From Wurfbainia villosa (lineage: Eukaryota; Streptophyta; Magnoliopsida; Zingiberales; Zingiberaceae), in contig CM045998.1 of NCBI GenBank assembly GCA_025175895.1, forward strand, positions 16,849,153 through 16,913,152: 64,000 nucleotides of DNA, given 5' to 3'. The translations under genes were made by a program, and so were the position numbers. This document shows, piece after piece, positions 59,585 to 64,000 of the stretch (the first letter of the stretch is position 1; each line of letters opens with the position of its first letter). Below the pieces are notes generated by a model. The model did not search any database. It worked only from the letters and a program-made list of their open reading frames with translations, and was not told where the DNA came from.

Positions 59585-60795
59585 TGTTAGGGCAATCTCT
59601 TGCCGTGATATGGTTTTGATGTGTGTGTCAAAGGGTTTAAGTTAGAGTGTTATTGTGATTTGATATGTGTGTTGGAGTCTTGCAGGACTTAGTAATTCAC
59701 ACATGGAGCCTTGGCGGGTTCACCACTCACAACCTCGTGCTTGAGTCGGAGAAGGAGCATTGCAGAGTCGTGCACTTGATGCTGCCGAGGGACCGCCGGA
59801 CGAGATGACTTGAAGCGAAGCTAAGGAAGCAGACTTCGAAGGCAAGAGACGCGAAGGAGCATTGTAGAGTTGTGCGCCTGATGCTGCTGAGGGACGTAGC
59901 CGCGAACGAAGAGAGCTTCGGCGAGGGACTTCGAGTGAGATGAGAGAATGAGTGAATTGTAAGTAGCTCATTATGTGAACTTGGTCGAATGGCTAAGTGT
60001 CGGATGAGTTTTCCCGACATCAGTCGACTACCATGAAATGGCAGTCGACTGCTCTGAGTCGAACGCGATTCGACTGGTATCCGACTGAGTGGATTTTGAC
60101 CCAGCAGTCGACTACCATATGGATGCAGTCGACTGCCATATGGAGGCAATGATCGCTAAGACCATCATCACGATCGATCGGCGTAAGTCGATCGTCAAGA
60201 GGGTTTGGGCTCAGAATCGCCATAGCCGATTAGGCGCGACTATGGAGGCAAGAATGATCGATGAATCTATCAGTCGACTGCCAAGGGATCCGTTGGACTA
60301 CAACGGTCGGGATCCGACATGTTCGGAGGCCGTTGAAGTGGCGGCAGTCGACTGGTGGCGGCCAATGGGAAGAAATCAGCCCTCTTTATAAAAAGAGAGG
60401 GTGTGGGCTTGTGGATGCCTAATGCTTATGCTCTAAGTGACCATCCAAGTGCTCTACAAGATTCAAACTCCTCTTAGTTTTCTTTCACATCTATTGTAAA
60501 AGAAGGAGTGTCTTTGAGTTGTAAGGGTTACCTCCACCTAGCTTAGTGCAAAGGAGAGACCGATAGTGATTTGGTTGCGGAGTGATTCACCGGGGATGAA
60601 TCGGACCGTGGATTAGCGGCGTAGTCGTGAACCACGTTACATTTCGGTGTTAGCATTGTTTGTATTCTTCATTATTTATTCTCTTGTCTTTATTAGTATT
60701 CCGCTTGCGCTAATCTCTTTGTAGACGAGCAAATTCCATCATCCAACGACAAAGGGCTATTCACCCCCCTCTAGTCGACCGATCGATCACCTACA
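59585..60795 (+). repeat. C5 5' LTR
   Basis: 1211 bp, TGTTAGGGCAATC...CCTACA. CAGTCGACTG occurs exactly at 60042, 60126, 60271 and 60345, with CAGTCGACTA at 60021 and 60105. 'tctttataaaaagagagg' at about 60382 is a TATA-like site. The end, ttcacccccctctagtcg, matches the LTR ends of C1, C3 and C4 in style. Confidence 0.92.
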
Positions 60796-60797
60796 AG

Positions 60798-60809
60798 TGG
60801 TATCAGAGC
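60798..60809 (+). promoter_or_regulatory. C5 primer binding site (tRNA-iMet)
   Basis: TGGTATCAGAGC, two bases after the LTR. Confidence 0.93.
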
Positions 60810-60857
60810 CAAGGAAAGCTTGTCGAGGACTAACCGCCACAACAAGCACATTCAAGA

Positions 60858-62573
60858 ATGGCCAGCTCAACCATTCACCCACCGAAATTCGAAGGCGAAT
60901 TCTCTTGGTGGAAAAAGAGAATGGAGGTATTCTTCGAAACCGACTTTGAAATTTTATTAATTATGGAAAACGGTTTCGAGATGCCTAAGAATGAAGAAGG
61001 GGAGCTATTGGAGAAATCAAGGTGGAGCAAGAGGCAATGGGAAGAATACTTGGCAAATTCAAAGGCCAAGCACCACCTCTACAATGTACTTCCCCAACAA
61101 GAAGTAAACCGGATTGGGGAATGCTCTAGTGCCAAGGATATGTGGAAGAAGCTAGTAGAGCTTCATGAAGGCACCTCGGAGGCCAAACTTGCAAGAAGAG
61201 ACCTCCTCCGCTCCCAACTATCCAACATCAAATTAGAAAAGGGAGAAAAGGTAACATCATTGCATTCTAGGTTTAAAGAAATTTTGATTGGACTAACAAG
61301 TGTAGGAGAAAGACTCTCGAACCGGGACATGCTCATGAAAGCAATTGATGTCTTTCCCCGGTCATCAAAATGGAGCTCAATGGTGGACTCCTTCTACATG
61401 TCCAAGAACCTAGAAGTGAGCACCTTGGAGGAGTTCTTCTCAACAATGGAGCTCCACGAAACAAGGCTTGAAGGAATAGTTGAAGAGCCTAGAATTCAAC
61501 CTTTAAGAGGGGTAGCCTTGATGGCCAACAAGAGGAAGAAGAAGATGGAGATCCCCTCCTCCTCCGATGAAGCGTCTTCCTCCTCCTCCATGGATAGCAC
61601 GGAAGAAGCCTATATGGTGAGGAGGGTAAGGCGTGCATTAAAAGGTTTTAGATTTAATAAATCTAATGATAGGAGTAGAAGACTAAGGGGGAAAATTATT
61701 TGCTATAATTGCCAAGGAGAGGGACACATAAGGGACAAATATCCTCTCTTGAACAAGAGCAAGGAGGAGAAGAGAAAGAAAGAAGAAAAGAAGAAGAAGA
61801 AGGGTAGCAAGAAGAAGAAAGAAGAAGAGAAGAAGGCCAAAGACAAAGGGAAGACAAAGGCATTAAAAGCAAGGACTTGGGATGACCCATCCTCCTCCTC
61901 ATCATCATCATCCGAGGAAGAAAATGCCTTTGTCACAAATTTGGCATTGATGGCCTTTGACGACCTAGATTGCTCCTCCTCCGAAAATGAAGAAGTAAGC
62001 TCAAGTGGAGAGAGCTCAAGTGAAGGGGGAGCCTCCTCTACATCCTCATCATCGGAAGAGGATTTGGTAAGTGAGGTAACGAATCTATCCCCTAAGCAAA
62101 TAATGTCCATGATTTCTAGCCTCACTAAGGAGTTATTTAGGGCAAAGAAAAAGAATAAATGCATGCTTGAGCAAATTAAGGATTTAGAACAAAAATTAGA
62201 AAAAACATGTTTTAATGATAATGATAATGATGCATGCTCACATGATAACTATATGCCTTTGGATGTTAATGATGCATGCATAGAAGAAAATAGGGCTTTA
62301 AGGGAAAAGGTAGACCATTTGACCAAAGCCCTAGAAAAGTTTACAATAGGCTCCAACACCTTGAACATGATCATAGGGAGCCAAAGGGCTAGCTTCAACA
62401 AGAAAGGCCTAGGTTATAAAGAAAATAAAAATGAAAAGGCCTATAAATGTTTAATTGCTAGGGGTCAAGACAAAAAGAAAGTAATTGCTAGAAAATGGAT
62501 ACCTAAGGAGTATTTAGTGAACCCCATAGGAAAGAACTTATTTTGGGTTCCTAAATCCATCCTAAAGGGTTAG
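60858..62573 (+). CDS. gag: C5 gag, 571 aa, intact frame
   Basis: Starts ATG at 60858 in the context aagaATGGcc, 49 bp after the primer site, and runs without a stop to TAG. Domains: N-terminal copia gag, about residues 1-215 (PPKFEGEFSWWKKRMEVFF, MWKKLVELHEGTSEAKLARRD, MVDSFYMSKNL, FFSTMELHE). Then a Ser-rich linker and a zinc knuckle at about 285-300 (CYNCQGEGHIRDKY) whose fourth ligand is Tyr, not Cys. A very Lys/Glu-rich segment and acidic Ser/Glu runs follow (to about 410), then coiled coils (KDLEQKLEKT; ENRALREKVDHLTKALEKF), the box FTIGSNTLNMIIGSQRASFNK and the tail WIPKEYLVN...FWVPK. The structural protein would form particles in the cytoplasm. With one zinc ligand changed, RNA binding may be weakened. 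Confidence 0.9.
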   Translation: MASSTIHPPKFEGEFSWWKKRMEVFFETDFEILLIMENGFEMPKNEEGELLEKSRWSKRQWEEYLANSKAKHHLYNVLPQQEVNRIGECSSAKDMWKKLVELHEGTSEAKLARRDLLRSQLSNIKLEKGEKVTSLHSRFKEILIGLTSVGERLSNRDMLMKAIDVFPRSSKWSSMVDSFYMSKNLEVSTLEEFFSTMELHETRLEGIVEEPRIQPLRGVALMANKRKKKMEIPSSSDEASSSSSMDSTEEAYMVRRVRRALKGFRFNKSNDRSRRLRGKIICYNCQGEGHIRDKYPLLNKSKEEKRKKEEKKKKKGSKKKKEEEKKAKDKGKTKALKARTWDDPSSSSSSSSEEENAFVTNLALMAFDDLDCSSSENEEVSSSGESSSEGGASSTSSSSEEDLVSEVTNLSPKQIMSMISSLTKELFRAKKKNKCMLEQIKDLEQKLEKTCFNDNDNDACSHDNYMPLDVNDACIEENRALREKVDHLTKALEKFTIGSNTLNMIIGSQRASFNKKGLGYKENKNEKAYKCLIARGQDKKKVIARKWIPKEYLVNPIGKNLFWVPKSILKG

Positions 62574-63726
62574 AAAAACCCTAGGATAGTCAACCATATG
62601 GAATTCACCTATATCATATTTTTGGTTGACTTAGAATGTCGGGACAACATTTTTGAAATAGTGTTAGGTGATGATAATGCACCTATAAATAGATAAATCA
62701 TGCTTTAGGTGATATTTGCCTTATTATCATGATGTAATACCTAATGCATGATCACAATTTTTTGAATACATTTGTTTCATGATCATAATATGAAATCAAT
62801 GCATATGTATCTTTATGATCATGTGGAATGATAGGATGATACTTAACCTTGATAGAATTGCATGAAAATAATGGTTAAGTATATACAAATACCTTTAGGA
62901 TACATCTCACACTCACCATAGGCTACCATGATTGAAAACTTAGCATGGGTGAGATGATAGGATGATACAAATGTCCACTAATGCCTATGGCATCTAGATG
63001 GTCATTTAAGGTATCAAAATAGCAATAATAGACCAATCATGGGGAAGGCTTATGTTTAACTCATATACATATTGCCCAAAGATCATGGTTGGATATTTCA
63101 TATGTTTTCAAAACAATCTCTTACTTTAAAATCTGTGTATTCATGTTTTGAAACAATCCAAAGCAAGACTAGGTGTTAAAATGGATACTAACATGATCAA
63201 AAACCTAGTGGTTTTTAAAGCTTTTGGATTTTTGGCAAATCTCTAAAAATATAATTATTTTTCATGAAAAACTATTTTTCATTGATAGATATACTTACAA
63301 GAAATATGTTCCCCAAATTTCACTATTTTTCAAATTTTTTGGAATTTATAATGCATTTCTGAATTTCGTCCAAAAAATCAGAATTGTTGTTTTCTTTGTG
63401 CCAGTCGACTGCCATACTGATAGCAGTCGACTGATGGACTGTAAACGAGCACAGTAACCTGATTTTATCAGGTTTTTGACTGATTTTACTTTTTGTTTCT
63501 CTCTATACTTGATGCCATGATATATAAACTTTGTTTAATCTTTTTGATGATGTTAAAGGGGGAGAAAACTATATGTTTAAGTAAGGGGGAATATATTTAG
63601 GGGGAGTTTCATGTATTAAGGGGGAGAGTTGCTAATAATGTTATCCACATGCTTTCCTTTCTTAATATTTTATCAAATGTTTTTACCTAACTTAAACGGA
63701 TTGCCACACATCAAAAAGGGGGAGAT
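62574..63726 (+). other. C5 spacer with CAGTCGACTG pair and repeated polypurine tracts
   Basis: Non-coding. CATGATCAT at 62778. CAGTCGACTG at 63402 and 63424, only 22 bp apart, outside the LTR. Purine tracts aaagggggag (63555), aaggggga (63583), tagggggag (63598) and aagggggagag (63618) precede the true PPT aaaaagggggagat (63713-63726). Confidence 0.8.
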
Positions 63727-64000
63727 TGTTAGGGCAATCTCTTGTCATGATATGGTTTTGATGTGTGTGGCAAAGGGTTTAAGTTAGAGTGTTATTGTGA
63801 TTTGATATGTGCGTTGGAGTCTTGCAGGACTTAGTAATTCGCACATGGAGCCTTGGCGGGTTCACCACTCACAACCTCGTACTTGAGTCGGAGAAGGAGC
63901 ATTGCAGAGTCGTGCGCTTGATGCTGCCGAGGGACCGTCGGACGAGATGACTTGAAGTGAAGCCAAGGAAGCAGACTTCAAAGGCAAGAGACGTGAAGGA
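63727..64000 (+). repeat. C5 3' LTR, cut by window end
   Basis: First 274 bp, aligning with 59585-59858 at about 96%. Confidence 0.92.

Larger units (their letters stand above)
59585..64000 (+). mobile_element. C5: gag-only Sirevirus-like copia element (3' end outside window)
   Basis: 5' LTR 59585-60795, primer site, a single intact gag, 1.15-kb spacer with repeated purine tracts, and the start of the 3' LTR at 63727. LTR to LTR there is no room for pol: the internal region is 2.93 kb. Over the ~274 bp available the LTRs differ at about 12 positions (about 96%), nearly all transitions. It has the layout described in plants as TR-GAG (terminal repeats with a gag domain). Left flank agttg; the right target copy would lie beyond the window. 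Confidence 0.88.

Noticed and set aside
5038..60809. tRNA-like words TGGTATCAGAGC considered as tRNA genes
   Set aside because: Only 12 bases each and always next to an LTR end; they are primer binding sites.

Overview
The window is 64 kb of plant nuclear DNA made almost entirely of LTR retrotransposons, most of them broken and inserted into one another. I find no host gene, rRNA, tRNA gene or CRISPR array. The Ty1/copia (Sirevirus-type and Angela/Tork-like) and Ty3/gypsy (Tekay-like chromovirus, Tat, Athila) lineages, tRNA-iMet and tRNA-Asp primer sites, and a hAT relic point to a large angiosperm genome. A monocot is plausible, but I cannot name a species.

Left nest (1-27273). A Tekay-like chromovirus, G1 (+), supplies the ground layer. 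Its 5' half lies left of the window; pol resumes at 20992 and its 3' LTR ends at 27273. A gag-only Sirevirus-like element, C1 (+), sits inside it: gag tail 1-741, long non-coding spacer with repeated polypurine tracts, 3' LTR split into 2605-2906 and 19727-20991. The C1 LTR holds an Angela/Tork-like copia element, C2 (+, 2907-12199, 2.1-2.2 kb LTRs), and a rearranged Athila block (12200-19726). The Athila block has gag-protease and ORF1 pieces on the minus strand, one LTR with a tRNA-Asp primer site, a second ORF1 piece on the plus strand, and a ~0.65-kb inverted repeat around an A40/T19 apex.

Between the nests (27274-28010) lie a CACG/CGTG-rich stretch and a degraded hAT transposase C-terminus.

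Right nest (28011-59584). A Tat-lineage gypsy element, T1 (+), is the host. A gag-only copia element, C4 (+, 34555-58621), entered T1 a few codons before the end of pol. G2 (-, 34970-54555), a Tekay-like element with large LTRs and a decayed interior, entered the 5' LTR of C4. C3 (-, 44774-53473), a Sirevirus with gag and pol, entered the 5' LTR of G2. Target-site duplications support all three steps. Beyond pol, T1 carries a decayed antisense reading frame (58864-59584) for a Gln-rich coiled-coil-like protein.

Right edge (59585 to beyond 64000). C5 (+) is a Sirevirus-like element with only an intact 571-codon gag. It cuts the T1 antisense frame, and its 3' LTR runs off the window.

How the parts relate: only C3 keeps most of a copia pol, though broken, and C1, C4 and C5 keep only gag, so the latter presumably needed enzymes supplied in trans. 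C1, C4 and C5 share the palindrome CAGTCGACTG (12 exact copies, none seen elsewhere). C1, C3 and C5 share arrays of extra polypurine tracts. Decay is dominated by G-to-A and C-to-T changes (lost LTR termini, Gln/Trp to stop, zinc-knuckle Cys to Tyr), as expected of methylated repeats.
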